From Algoriphagus iocasae (lineage in GTDB: Bacteria; Bacteroidota; Bacteroidia; Cytophagales; Cyclobacteriaceae), in assembly GCF_014206875.1 (NCBI RefSeq), contig NZ_JACIJO010000002.1, positions 744,001 to 808,000 of the forward strand: 64,000 nucleotides of DNA, in the 5' to 3' direction. The position numbers and the translations under genes were made by a program. The notes under the pieces were generated by a model. The model saw only the letters and a program-made list of their open reading frames with translations, was not told the DNA's origin and made no database searches. The number at the start of each line of letters is the position of its first letter. Positions within the stretch are counted from its first letter, which is position 1. Below are positions 28,055 through 36,332 of this stretch, one piece after another.

Positions 28055-28669
28055 ATGGGCAGAACAAAAGAAGATCAAACCTGGTTTCAAAGGCTGGAAA
28101 ATCTGCATCCATATGAAACCATTTTATACCTAGGCATGCTGGGAAGTGGTCTGATCTTTCTTTTTTTAGTGGTTGCTTTTCTTTTTTCCGGGTTAAATCA
28201 ACTTGCTGGTCTGAACCACCAAATTCCAATCGCATTTTTGATTTCTACCTTTCTGATCATCCTTAGTGGATATACGGCTACAAAAATGCGAGTCTTTTAT
28301 GTTGAGGAAAATACTGAAAAGCTTCAGGTTTCACTTAGAAACACCCTGATTCTAGGAGTTGCATTTACTGTTTTTCAGTTTGTGGGCTGGAAGGAGCTCA
28401 GTGATATGGGAATCAATTTCACCGGTATTCCAAGTGGAAGTTTTCTTTATGTCCTTTCTGGAATTCATATTTTCCACTTGATTGGAGCAATGATTTTTGC
28501 CCTGATTATGTGGATTCAGCTGAAAAAATATCAGCGTGATCAAATCAAAAATCTGGTTCTTTTGACCAATCCTTATGAGAAGATGAGGATTCGCCTGTTT
28601 ACCATTTATTGGCATTTTATGGATGCGATCTGGTTGGTTTTGTTTTTTCTGTTTGTATTGAGTTTTTAA
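28055..28669 (+). CDS. Heme-copper oxidase subunit III family membrane protein
   Basis: 204 residues with five membrane helices, beginning ENLHPYETILYLGMLGSGLIF. The conserved features of subunit III are the RNTLILGVAFTVFQFVGWKEL segment with following loop, FLYVLSGIHIFHLIGAMIFA (His-rich helix), and the final WHFMDAIWLVLFFLF. Subunit III assists subunits I/II of cytochrome c oxidase, but neither of those genes is nearby, so this is an orphan or a second copy. The following SRPBCC gene starts eight bases after its stop, forming a pair. Confidence 0.88.
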   Translation: MGRTKEDQTWFQRLENLHPYETILYLGMLGSGLIFLFLVVAFLFSGLNQLAGLNHQIPIAFLISTFLIILSGYTATKMRVFYVEENTEKLQVSLRNTLILGVAFTVFQFVGWKELSDMGINFTGIPSGSFLYVLSGIHIFHLIGAMIFALIMWIQLKKYQRDQIKNLVLLTNPYEKMRIRLFTIYWHFMDAIWLVLFFLFVLSF

Positions 28670-28676
28670 AGAAAGA

Positions 28677-29120
28677 ATGAAGATAAAAATCAAAACCAAG
28701 GTTGAGCAGGATTACCTCAGTGTAAAAGAGGGGTTTAATGAATCACTTTTTAAAAAATTGAGTCCGCCATTTCCACCCGTAAAACTGATTCGATTTGATG
28801 GCTCTCAAAAAGGAGATTTGGTGGCTTTGGAGTTGAATTTTTTGCTTTTCCGACAAAATTGGGTCAGTGAAATTATTGAAGATCAAACTGATAATAAGGA
28901 GTTCTATTTTATTGATAAAGGAATAGAATTGCCATTTTTTCTAAAATCATGGACCCATAATCATCGAGTGATCAAAAAAGGTAATGGAAGTATTATTCAA
29001 GATGAAATCAGCTTTCAGGCACCATTTTTTCTCCTGACGCTGCTTTTATATCCAGCAATGCTACTTCAGTTTGGATATAGAATTCCTATTTACAAGAAGA
29101 TTTTCAAAAGGGGGAATTAG
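28677..29120 (+). CDS. SRPBCC-like ligand-binding protein
   Basis: 147 residues. It has no signal peptide. The pattern of a START/SRPBCC fold is visible: an opening strand with VEQDYLSVKEGFNESLFKKL, a proline-rich loop (SPPFPPVKLIRFDG), strands DLVALELNFLLF and FYFIDKGIELPF, and a last amphipathic helix (APFFLLTLLLYPAMLLQFGY) that is markedly hydrophobic and may touch the membrane. Such small proteins bind lipids or other hydrophobic ligands. It is in an operon with the oxidase subunit III gene and overlaps the convergent Fur gene by four bases. Confidence 0.7.
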   Translation: MKIKIKTKVEQDYLSVKEGFNESLFKKLSPPFPPVKLIRFDGSQKGDLVALELNFLLFRQNWVSEIIEDQTDNKEFYFIDKGIELPFFLKSWTHNHRVIKKGNGSIIQDEISFQAPFFLLTLLLYPAMLLQFGYRIPIYKKIFKRGN

Positions 29121-29590
29121 TGAAGAGTAGGTTTGTTTTCACAATTTTCGATCAGACAATCTCCATATAGAACAAGAGAATGGCTTTTGATCGAGGATTG
29201 AAATTCCTTGCCCATCGCTTCTTTGATCTGATTGATTTTCGGGTCAGAAAACTCACGGATTTTTCGACATTGAATACAGACATGATGATCGTGGTGTTTG
29301 TAAGTCAGTGCCTGTTCATAAAGGGCAACTTTATCTTTAAACTGATGTTTAACAGCCAGTCCACTTTCGACCAAAAGATCCAGCGTGTTATAAATAGTGG
29401 CTCGACTAATGGTATACCCTTTATTCCTCATACTTAAAAAAAGCCCTTCTACATCCATGTGCTCATCTTCGGGCAAGGAATATAATTCATCAATTACCGA
29501 AAACCTTTCAGTGGTTTTTCTGCTTCCTTGTTTAGCTAGGAAGTTTTCAAAAATCTTTTTTGCTTTTTCTATGAGTGCTTTGTCAGCCAT
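29117..29590 (-). CDS. Fur family transcriptional regulator
   Basis: 157 residues. The winged-helix DNA-binding part runs to about residue 85 (TTERFSVIDELYSLPEDEHM, YTISRATIYNTLDLLVESGL). A dimerisation/metal part follows, with the His cluster KHHDHHVCIQCRKIREF, a CxxC zinc site. At the C-terminus a second Cys pair is spaced as CLIENC rather than CxxC. Members include Fur (iron), Zur (zinc) and PerR (peroxide); the subtype cannot be decided from sequence alone. It ends in overlap with the SRPBCC gene on the other strand. Confidence 0.92.
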   Translation of the reverse strand: MADKALIEKAKKIFENFLAKQGSRKTTERFSVIDELYSLPEDEHMDVEGLFLSMRNKGYTISRATIYNTLDLLVESGLAVKHQFKDKVALYEQALTYKHHDHHVCIQCRKIREFSDPKINQIKEAMGKEFQSSIKSHSLVLYGDCLIENCENKPTLH

Positions 29591-29798
29591 AATTTGGGTT
29601 GCTAAAAAATAAAGATGGATTATTCTTCAAATTTTGGCAAGGAAGGCACCAAATTCGACCCTTATTTGGTTTAAGTCTAATTTAACAAAGCAATAGCTTT
29701 TGCGTAAAACAAGAAGTAGAAATGGATTTTGAAAAATAGTGTATGTATATTTTTCAAAAAAGGCTAACTTAATTCTGTCACCCTGTTTTCTTACCCAA

Positions 29799-31052
29799 AT
29801 GACTCTGAGAATTGTAATTCTTACATTTTTTTATTTTCTGCTGTCGGTCCGAGGACATGCACAGATTCCTGGGTTTTTTATGAAAGAGGAGCAGCATAAA
29901 GTAGAATTACCATTTTATGCTTCCAATAATCTCATTATCGTCACTGTTTCTATCAATGATAATTATCCGGTAAACTTCTTAGTGGATACAGGGGTCCGGG
30001 CAAATATTCTCTTTAGTAAAAATCTAGGTGACGCCATGGGTTTGACCTATTCCCGACAACTAAATTTAGTCGGGGCTGATGGAGCTGCAAGTTTGGTGGC
30101 TTTTGTTTCCGCTACAAACCATATGGACTTAGGCCCAGTAGAAGGGCTTTTCCAGAATTTACTGGTTTTAGAAAAGGACTTTTTGGAATTGGAAACGGTT
30201 ATCGGGGTTCCGGTTTATGGAATTATTGGCTATGAATTTTTCAAAAATAATCCTGTAAAAATCGATTATGACAAAGGGATAATCAGTTTTTATGAAACGG
30301 AAGCCCTGAAATGGAAACCATTATTCTACAAAAAAATACCGATCTCCATCGAAAACCATAAGCCTTATATCACAGCAAGAGTCAAGCAACAAGCTGGACC
30401 TGTGTTAGATGCTAAATTGCTGGTCGATACTGGCGCAAATCATGGGCTATTATTGAATAAAGAAACCTCTGACCAGATCACACTTCCAGAACTATTCATA
30501 GAAACAGAGCTGGGACAAAGTCTCGGAGGAGAACTTTTTGGGTTTGTAGGTCGTGTCAAAGATTTGAATATTTCAGGATATCATTTGCAAAACGTACTCA
30601 CCTCTTACCCAGAGGAAACGCCATTTAGTTTTGTCATAGAGGAATCAGGTCGCCAGGGAAGCCTTGGTTCTGAGGTGCTGGGCAGGATGAAGCTGATTTT
30701 TGATTATCCCAGAAATAGGATGTTGATTCAACGTGGGGATAAGTATTATGCGCCATTTGAATACGACATGAGTGGTCTCTCTGTGAAAAAAGTGCCTAAT
30801 GACGAAAACCGGATTTATGTAGGTCAAGTCAGGGTAAATTCTCCGGCCTCTGAAGTTGGAATAATTGAATTCGATGAAATTCTTTCTATCAATAAGATTC
30901 CGATTTTTATTTGGGAACTTTCTGATATCATAAAATTATTTAGATCTGAAGAAGGAAAAGAAATAGAATTGGAAATCCGGAGGTATGAGGGATTGGATTT
31001 GGAAAAATACGAAGACCTCGTTTTTCGAATAATACTCAAAAAGCAGATTTAA
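29799..31052 (+). CDS. Secreted double-DTG aspartyl protease-like protein with C-terminal PDZ domain
   Basis: The ATG at 29799 gives a signal peptide (MTLRIVILTFFYFLLSVRGHAQ); an upstream start at 29739 is poor. 417 residues. Two pepsin/retropepsin signatures lie in one chain: VDTGVRAN with Asp-63 and VDTGANHG with Asp-210, plus the hydrophobic flap-like segments YGIIGYEFF and GSLGSEVLGRMKLIFDY after each half. Residues about 320-417 form a PDZ domain (VRVNSPASEVGIIEFDEIL). Domain order matches Bacteroidota proteins annotated as aspartyl protease family; substrates unknown. It stands 208 bases from the Fur gene and 121 bases before lemA. Confidence 0.85.
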   Translation: MTLRIVILTFFYFLLSVRGHAQIPGFFMKEEQHKVELPFYASNNLIIVTVSINDNYPVNFLVDTGVRANILFSKNLGDAMGLTYSRQLNLVGADGAASLVAFVSATNHMDLGPVEGLFQNLLVLEKDFLELETVIGVPVYGIIGYEFFKNNPVKIDYDKGIISFYETEALKWKPLFYKKIPISIENHKPYITARVKQQAGPVLDAKLLVDTGANHGLLLNKETSDQITLPELFIETELGQSLGGELFGFVGRVKDLNISGYHLQNVLTSYPEETPFSFVIEESGRQGSLGSEVLGRMKLIFDYPRNRMLIQRGDKYYAPFEYDMSGLSVKKVPNDENRIYVGQVRVNSPASEVGIIEFDEILSINKIPIFIWELSDIIKLFRSEEGKEIELEIRRYEGLDLEKYEDLVFRIILKKQI

Positions 31053-31173
31053 TCTTGGATCCTCTGCATTGGAATAAAAAATGGATACTTTTGATCTTAT
31101 TGGAGAATTAATTTTCGAACCTCTTTCCGGGATTTTCGTGATTATTTCCGATTTATAAACCAAAAAACAGACT

Positions 31174-31764
31174 ATGAAAAAGCTATTGATTCCTATTTTG
31201 ATTTTAGCCGTTTTGGGTATTTACATGTATACCAAGGCAGTAGGAACTTATAATCAATTTGTTCAGACCGAGGAGCAAATCAATGGTCAATGGGCAGAGG
31301 TGCAAACTCAATATCAAAGAAGAGCAGACCTGATTCCAAACTTGGTTAATACTGTTAAAGGGTATGCAGAATTTGAGCAGGAAACATTGACAGGTGTTAT
31401 CGAAGCAAGAGCGAAGGCTACCTCTGTAAATGTCGATGCAAGTAATTTAAGTCCAGAAAAACTGGCAGAATTCCAGCAGGCTCAAGATCAACTTTCCGGT
31501 GCCTTAAGCCGATTATTGGTTACTGTGGAGCGTTATCCTGATTTAAAGGCAAACCAAAATTTCTTGGAGCTTCAGGCACAATTGGAAGGGACCGAAAATA
31601 GAATAGCTGTGGCCAGAAGGAACTTTAACGAGTCTGTTCAGGCTTATAATGCAAATCTGAGAACCTTCCCGAACAATATCTTTGCGGGATGGTATGGCTT
31701 TGAGGCCAAAGGCTATTTTGAAGCATCTGCCGGTGCTGAGAATGCCCCTTCCGTACAATTTTAA
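31174..31764 (+). CDS. lemA: LemA family protein
   Basis: 196 residues: one N-terminal membrane anchor (LLIPILILAVLGIYMY), then the LemA core with YNQFVQTEEQINGQWAEVQT, QRRADLIPNLVNTVKGYAEF, LSRLLVTVERYPDLKANQNF, LQAQLEGTENRIAVARRNFN and a coiled-coil, ending YFEASAGAENAPSVQF. LemA proteins are short membrane-anchored helical-bundle proteins of uncertain role. Here it begins an operon with two TPM-domain genes, a grouping seen in many bacteria, and the next start is nine bases after its stop. Confidence 0.95.
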   Translation: MKKLLIPILILAVLGIYMYTKAVGTYNQFVQTEEQINGQWAEVQTQYQRRADLIPNLVNTVKGYAEFEQETLTGVIEARAKATSVNVDASNLSPEKLAEFQQAQDQLSGALSRLLVTVERYPDLKANQNFLELQAQLEGTENRIAVARRNFNESVQAYNANLRTFPNNIFAGWYGFEAKGYFEASAGAENAPSVQF

Positions 31765-31773
31765 ATAACCATC

Positions 31774-32211
31774 ATGGCAGAAAAGTTATTTTCTTCTGCG
31801 GACAAGAAAGCAATTGTTGATGCTATCAAGTCCGCAGAAGTTGCTACTTCCGGAGAAATTCAGGTACATATCGAAAGTCGCTGTAAAGGCGATGTGTTAG
31901 ATCGTGCAGTGGATGTATTTGATAAGCTGAAAATGTATCAGACAAAGGACCGAAACGGTGTTTTGTTTTATCTGGCTGTAGAAGATAAAAAGTTTGCAAT
32001 CCTTGGAGATGCCGGCATCAATAAAGTAGTTCCGGAGAATTTCTGGGAGCAAATAAAAGAACAAATGACCATCCAATTTAAGGCTGGTAAATTTACTGAA
32101 GGTCTGATCGAAGGCATTAAATCTGCCGGAAACCAACTTGGTGCCCATTTCCCATATCAGGGCGATTCAGACATAAACGAACTTCCAGATGAAATTTCTT
32201 TTGGATCCTAA
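31774..32211 (+). CDS. Soluble TPM-domain protein (TLP18.3/Psb32/MOLO-1 family)
   Basis: 145 residues, no signal peptide or membrane segment. The domain is visible as AIVDAIKSAEVATSGEIQVH, DVFDKLKMYQTKDRNGVLFY, KKFAILGDAGINKVVPENFW and FTEGLIEGIKSAGNQLGAHF. TPM domains occur in photosystem II repair factors and bacterial membrane proteins; acid phosphatase activity was reported for a plant member. It lies between lemA and a membrane TPM gene, overlapping the latter by 23 bases, so the three are co-translated. Confidence 0.9.
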   Translation: MAEKLFSSADKKAIVDAIKSAEVATSGEIQVHIESRCKGDVLDRAVDVFDKLKMYQTKDRNGVLFYLAVEDKKFAILGDAGINKVVPENFWEQIKEQMTIQFKAGKFTEGLIEGIKSAGNQLGAHFPYQGDSDINELPDEISFGS

Positions 32212-32992
32212 GATCCGATCACTAGTTTTCATTTTACTCTTAGTTGCAGGAACTGTGTTTGCACAGGATTTTCCTCCTGTTCCTAATCCTCCGAGGTTGG
32301 TAAATGATTTCACCAACACACTTTCCAATTCGGAAAAGCAACAATTGGAGAATAAACTAGTGGCCTATAACGACAGCACCTCAACCCAGATTTCTATTGT
32401 GATGATGCGCTCAGTGGGTCAATATGACATTTCTGATTATGCATTTAAGCTAGGAGATGCCTGGGGAATCGGAGGGTCTAAAAATGACAATGGGATTTTG
32501 ATTTTGGCAGCCATGGATGATCGGAAGGTTTTCATTGCAACTGGATATGGTTTAGAAGGAGCAGTTCCCGATGCCTTGGCAAAGCGAATTGTTGAGCAAT
32601 TGATTGTTCCAAATTTTAAAATGGAGGCTTATTATCAAGGATTGGATCAGGCAACTGACATGATTATCAAATTGGCTTCTGGCGAATACAAAGCCGAAGA
32701 TGTAGAATCTCAGGGTAAAGGTGGAGGCGCTATTTTTCTGCTGCTGATATTCATTTTCTTCTTCGTTATTCTTCCTTTGATCAGAAACAAAAACGACAAT
32801 GATAACCACATGGGTGGTCGAGGCGGTGGAGTGGATCTTTGGACTACCATTATGCTTGCAAATATGCTTGGTGGAGGTGGTCGTAGAGGTGGTGGCTTTG
32901 GCGGCGGAGGCGGCTTCGGTGGTGGCGGCGGAGGCTTTGGTGGCTTCGGAGGAGGATCCTTTGGTGGAGGCGGTGCCGGAGGAAGCTGGTGA
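32189..32992 (+). CDS. Membrane TPM-domain protein with glycine-rich tail (YgcG-like)
   Basis: 267 residues. A signal peptide (MKFLLDPKIRSLVFILLLVAG...FAQ) leads to a periplasmic TPM domain (VNDFTNTLSNSEKQQLENKL, STSTQISIVMMRSVGQ, GDAWGIGGSKNDNGILILAA, VFIATGYGLEGAVPDALAKR). One membrane helix follows (AIFLLLIFIFFFVILPLI, about residues 185-202), then a cytoplasmic tail of about 55 residues dominated by Gly (GGGFGGGGGFGG-type repeats) and ending GGSW. It overlaps the soluble TPM gene by 23 bases. The tail architecture is typical of this family in many bacteria; its role is unknown. Confidence 0.92.
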   Translation: MKFLLDPKIRSLVFILLLVAGTVFAQDFPPVPNPPRLVNDFTNTLSNSEKQQLENKLVAYNDSTSTQISIVMMRSVGQYDISDYAFKLGDAWGIGGSKNDNGILILAAMDDRKVFIATGYGLEGAVPDALAKRIVEQLIVPNFKMEAYYQGLDQATDMIIKLASGEYKAEDVESQGKGGGAIFLLLIFIFFFVILPLIRNKNDNDNHMGGRGGGVDLWTTIMLANMLGGGGRRGGGFGGGGGFGGGGGGFGGFGGGSFGGGGAGGSW

Positions 32993-33030
32993 GATAAAAA
33001 GTCAGAAATTAAAATTCAGAAATCTGAATG

Positions 33031-33063
33031 GCCTGAAATCGAAATTGGTTTCAGGCTTTTTTT
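33031..33063 (+). terminator. Terminator of the lemA-TPM operon
   Basis: GCCTGAAA / TTTCAGGC arms with a ten-base loop and a run of seven T, 38 bases after the TPM stop codon. Confidence 0.9.
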
Positions 33064-33186
33064 GAGTTTAATTTCTTAAAAGGACAATTCTTTGGGAAGT
33101 TTTAGTGGATTCCTACAAAACTCTGTGGCCCAAACGTGCATTTCTACTTAGGACTATGTATACTTAGTATTCTGACATTAATAACT

Positions 33187-34359
33187 ATGATTTCTGTATT
33201 CCAAGCACTTTCCATCATAGATCAGCACACGACAATACTGGATTCAGTTGTATTGCCTTTGGACCAAATCAATGGATCAGTTTTGGCAGAAGATGTGTTT
33301 GCACCGATGAATTTGCCTCCTTTTCGTCAATCCGCGATGGATGGATATGCATTTCGATTTGGTGACCCAAATGAATTAAGCTTGAAAGGTGAAAGTAAGG
33401 CTGGGGATTTTGTGGAATTGCCGATCCAAGCTAATGAAACGATCCGGATTTTTACAGGAGCGAGGGTTCCCGATCAGGTAGATACTGTCGTGATTCAGGA
33501 GCATGTTGAAAAGCTAGAAGGAGGGATCAGAATTCTTAAGAAGCCTGCAAAAGGAACCAATGTACGCGCTGTTGGTGAGCAAATTAAAAAAGGTGAGCTG
33601 GTTCTAAAAAAGGGCACAAAAATCAATGCTGCGATTGTAGGTTTTTTGGCAGGGATGGGGATTGCAGAAGTACCAGTAGTACGAAAATCAAAAGTTGCTT
33701 TGATTGTCACAGGCAATGAACTTCAAGAACCGGGAACTGAATTGAAACCAGGATCGATCTATGAAAGTAATCGAGGGATGCTGGAAGCTGCGCTGGAAAA
33801 TGAACTAGTCGATTTGCAGTCTTCAGTACATGTACTAGACAATCCTGATGCTACTTATGAATCTATTAAAGAAGCACTGAAGGCAGATTTGGTATTGATT
33901 TCCGGAGGGATATCTGTTGGAGATTACGATTATGTCAAGGAAGCATTAGAGAAAAACCAGGTTGAAGAGAAATTTTACAAAGTCAATCAAAAGCCCGGTA
34001 AACCGCTTTGGTATGGTAAAAAAGGGAAAACCCAAGTATTTGCTTTGCCAGGAAATCCAGCTTCTTCCCTTACCTGCTTTTTAATTTATGCGGTGGCTGC
34101 GATCCGCAAAATGAACGGAACTGCCAAAATTGATATCAATCTCAAGAAAGGGAAAATGAAGGGTACTTATGTGAATCAATTTGAAAAAGCTCTTTTTCTC
34201 CAAGTAAAAGAGAAAGCAGGCGAACTTGAAGTTTTCCCAAAACAAGTTTCAAGCATGTTGGTTTCATTCACTCAGAGCAATGCTTTTTTGTTTGTTCCGG
34301 AGGATGTAAAAGAAATCCAGGATGGTGATGAAGTAAGTTTTATTCCCTTCAAATTATGA
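33187..34359 (+). CDS. moeA: Molybdopterin molybdotransferase MoeA
   Basis: The ATG at 33187 is chosen (MISVFQALSIIDQH); an open frame begins 51 bases earlier but encodes a non-family hydrophobic stretch. 390 residues. Motifs: LPPFRQSAMDGYAFR, RIFTGARVP, DTVVIQEHVE, the MoaB-like domain with VTGNELQEPG and SGGISVGDYDYV, and the C-terminal KPLWYGKKGKTQVFALPGNP stretch. MoeA inserts molybdate into adenylylated molybdopterin. First gene of the molybdenum cofactor operon; mobA overlaps its stop by four bases. Confidence 0.96.
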   Translation: MISVFQALSIIDQHTTILDSVVLPLDQINGSVLAEDVFAPMNLPPFRQSAMDGYAFRFGDPNELSLKGESKAGDFVELPIQANETIRIFTGARVPDQVDTVVIQEHVEKLEGGIRILKKPAKGTNVRAVGEQIKKGELVLKKGTKINAAIVGFLAGMGIAEVPVVRKSKVALIVTGNELQEPGTELKPGSIYESNRGMLEAALENELVDLQSSVHVLDNPDATYESIKEALKADLVLISGGISVGDYDYVKEALEKNQVEEKFYKVNQKPGKPLWYGKKGKTQVFALPGNPASSLTCFLIYAVAAIRKMNGTAKIDINLKKGKMKGTYVNQFEKALFLQVKEKAGELEVFPKQVSSMLVSFTQSNAFLFVPEDVKEIQDGDEVSFIPFKL

Positions 34360-34958
34360 AAGACCAAATAACTGAGAGAATAGCTGTTTATATTCTTTGT
34401 GGGGGGAAAAGCACTAGGATGAATGCTGAAAAAGGACTGGTCGAGTACCAAGGAAAAGCCTTTCTCCAATGGATTCTTGAAGCAGTTTTACCTTTGACAA
34501 ACCAGATTAAATTGGTAACTCAAAACGAAGCATATGCTCAATTTGGATTTCCATTGATCGGAGATTTAGTGGAGGACAAAGGTCCTGTGGGAGGAATTTA
34601 TACAGCATTAGCCGATTCTAAGATTTATTTAAACCTGATCTTAAGCTGCGATATTCCTAAAATTTCGACAAAGTTGATTTCCCATCTTATCCAATCGGCA
34701 CAGTCTTCCAAAAAAGAGGTATCAATGTTGACAGACGGAATGCATGATTATCCTTTGATCGCTTGCTATAGAAAATCGGTTGAAGAGGATTTTAAAATAG
34801 CGATCAAGCAGAATCATTTAAAACTTTGTGCATTGGTGGAGAGTCTTTCTCCTCATAAAATTTTGATAAGCAGTCCAGATGACCAAAGCCTTCAGAATAT
34901 TAATTCTGACAAAGAGCTGAAGAAACTAAATCAAGAAGCTTTCTATTCGGGTAGCTGA
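34356..34958 (+). CDS. mobA: Molybdenum cofactor guanylyltransferase MobA
   Basis: 200 residues. The N-terminus carries the nucleotidyltransferase signature ILCGGKSTRMNAEKGLVEY, followed by IGDLVEDKGPVGGIYTAL and LSCDIPKI (metal-binding Asp region). MobA attaches GMP to molybdopterin, making the dinucleotide form used by DMSO-reductase-family enzymes. Start overlaps the moeA stop, so the pair is translationally coupled. The presence of MobA says the organism makes MGD-type cofactor. No molybdoenzyme gene is in the window. Confidence 0.93.
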   Translation: MKDQITERIAVYILCGGKSTRMNAEKGLVEYQGKAFLQWILEAVLPLTNQIKLVTQNEAYAQFGFPLIGDLVEDKGPVGGIYTALADSKIYLNLILSCDIPKISTKLISHLIQSAQSSKKEVSMLTDGMHDYPLIACYRKSVEEDFKIAIKQNHLKLCALVESLSPHKILISSPDDQSLQNINSDKELKKLNQEAFYSGS

Positions 34959-35062
34959 AAGGAACAAAGCCTAGGTTTTTCGAGTTGGATGCCAAGAGGA
35001 TAAAGATTTAAAAAGGTCCATATATTTCCTTTTTGTAAATTGTGTTGATTTAAATTAATCCT

Positions 35063-35299
35063 ATGATTCAGGTAAAGTATTTCGGTTTGATCGCAGAAGC
35101 AGCGAATTGCAATTCTGAAAATGTTGCTGAAGAGAATAAAACCTTGTCTCAAATTCTTTCGGATTTGACCTCTAGGCATCAGCTTGGAGATTATAATTTT
35201 CAGGTGGCAGTAAATAAAAAGATTGTTTCCAATCTTTCGGATCATGTGCTATCTGACGGAGACGAAATAGCGTTTTTGCCACCATTTTCCGGAGGTTGA
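35063..35299 (+). CDS. moaD: Molybdopterin synthase sulfur carrier subunit MoaD
   Basis: 78 residues, ubiquitin-like fold, ending in the required diglycine (FLPPFSGG). Sequence landmarks are MIQVKYFGLIAEAA, TLSQILSDL, VAVNKKIVSN and LSDGDEIAFLPP. The C-terminal glycine is adenylated by MoeB and thiolated, then donates sulfur in molybdopterin synthase with MoaE. It lies 104 bases after mobA and two bases (stop to start) before the moeB gene. Confidence 0.95.
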   Translation: MIQVKYFGLIAEAANCNSENVAEENKTLSQILSDLTSRHQLGDYNFQVAVNKKIVSNLSDHVLSDGDEIAFLPPFSGG

Positions 35300-35300
35300 G

Positions 35301-36332
35301 ATGAGTCGATATATCCGCCAAATAACTTTGCCCCAAGTGGGAGATTCCGGACAACAAAAACTGAGATATAGCAGTGTTTTGGTTGTAGGTGCCGGCGGAT
35401 TAGGATGTGCTGTTTTGCCCTACCTCGCAGCAGCAGGAATCGGAAAAATCGGAATTATTGATGGTGACAAAATCGAAGAATCCAATCTTCACCGGCAGGT
35501 GCTTTACTCTACCGATCAACTTGGTTTTTTTAAAGCGAAAGAAGCAGCATCAGCTATTGCCAAGAATAACCCAGAGGTAGAAGTCACTGTTTATGAGGAA
35601 TATCTGACTGTAAAAAATGCCCCTCAAATCTTTCCTGAATATGATTTGATCATCGATGCCACTGATAATTTATTTATCCGATATGTGATCGACGACACTT
35701 GTCTGGCATGTGGAAAATCCTTTGTTTACGGATCAATTCATCAATTTCAAGGGCAGGTTTCAGTTTTCAATTATAAAAATGGTCCGAGGTATCGGGATAT
35801 CTTTCCGCAGGAAAATCAATCAGTTCCCAATTGTGCCGAAGCAGGAGTATTGGGAACCACTGTTGGTATGATTGGCATGCTTCAAGCGAATGAAGCCATG
35901 AAAATTCTTCTCGAAATCGGAGAAGTGCTTTCTGGCAAGTTGCTGATTTATGATTTGCTGAGCAATTCCCAGCAAGTGTTTGAATTTGGTAAGGCTCCAG
36001 AGCAGAAAAAGCCTGATCTTTCTATTTCCTTTGAGATGGTTCAGCTGGAAAGTTTAGATATAGCTGAAAGCATTTTATTGGATGTTCGGGAATTGGGTGA
36101 AATGCCGGAGGTGAAATTCCCTCAGCTGATTCAGGTGCCACTTTCTGTTTTGGAAAAGGAATCTGGTAAATTGGAGGTTGACAAGGAATATTTGATCTTT
36201 TGCCAATCCGGCATTCGAAGTAGAAAGGCCGCTGAGTTGCTTTCCAAAAAAGGATTTCAGAATTTGAAGTTGATACGTGGAGGAGCAAAGGACATATTAC
36301 AATTAACACAAAATGAAAAAAGTATTTCTTGA
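35301..36332 (+). CDS. moeB: MoaD-adenylating enzyme MoeB/ThiF family with C-terminal rhodanese domain
   Basis: 343 residues. The E1-like domain (1-235) has GAGGLGCAVLPYLAAAG, IIDGDKIEESNLHRQVLYS, DATDN and SVPNCAEAGVLGTTVGMIGM. The usual CxxC zinc pairs are missing: where relatives have CYRC the sequence reads PRYRDIF. Residues about 245-335 form a rhodanese domain with the active Cys in IFCQSGIRSRKA (about Cys-301), which can supply sulfur to MoaD. The gene starts two bases after moaD and overlaps moaE by 20 bases, strongly supporting a MoaD-activating role. Confidence 0.93.
   Translation: MSRYIRQITLPQVGDSGQQKLRYSSVLVVGAGGLGCAVLPYLAAAGIGKIGIIDGDKIEESNLHRQVLYSTDQLGFFKAKEAASAIAKNNPEVEVTVYEEYLTVKNAPQIFPEYDLIIDATDNLFIRYVIDDTCLACGKSFVYGSIHQFQGQVSVFNYKNGPRYRDIFPQENQSVPNCAEAGVLGTTVGMIGMLQANEAMKILLEIGEVLSGKLLIYDLLSNSQQVFEFGKAPEQKKPDLSISFEMVQLESLDIAESILLDVRELGEMPEVKFPQLIQVPLSVLEKESGKLEVDKEYLIFCQSGIRSRKAAELLSKKGFQNLKLIRGGAKDILQLTQNEKSIS

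Noticed and set aside
32799..33065. Valine/alanine-rich frame within the glycine-rich tail of the TPM gene
   Set aside because: An out-of-frame shadow of the low-complexity tail coding sequence of the TPM protein.
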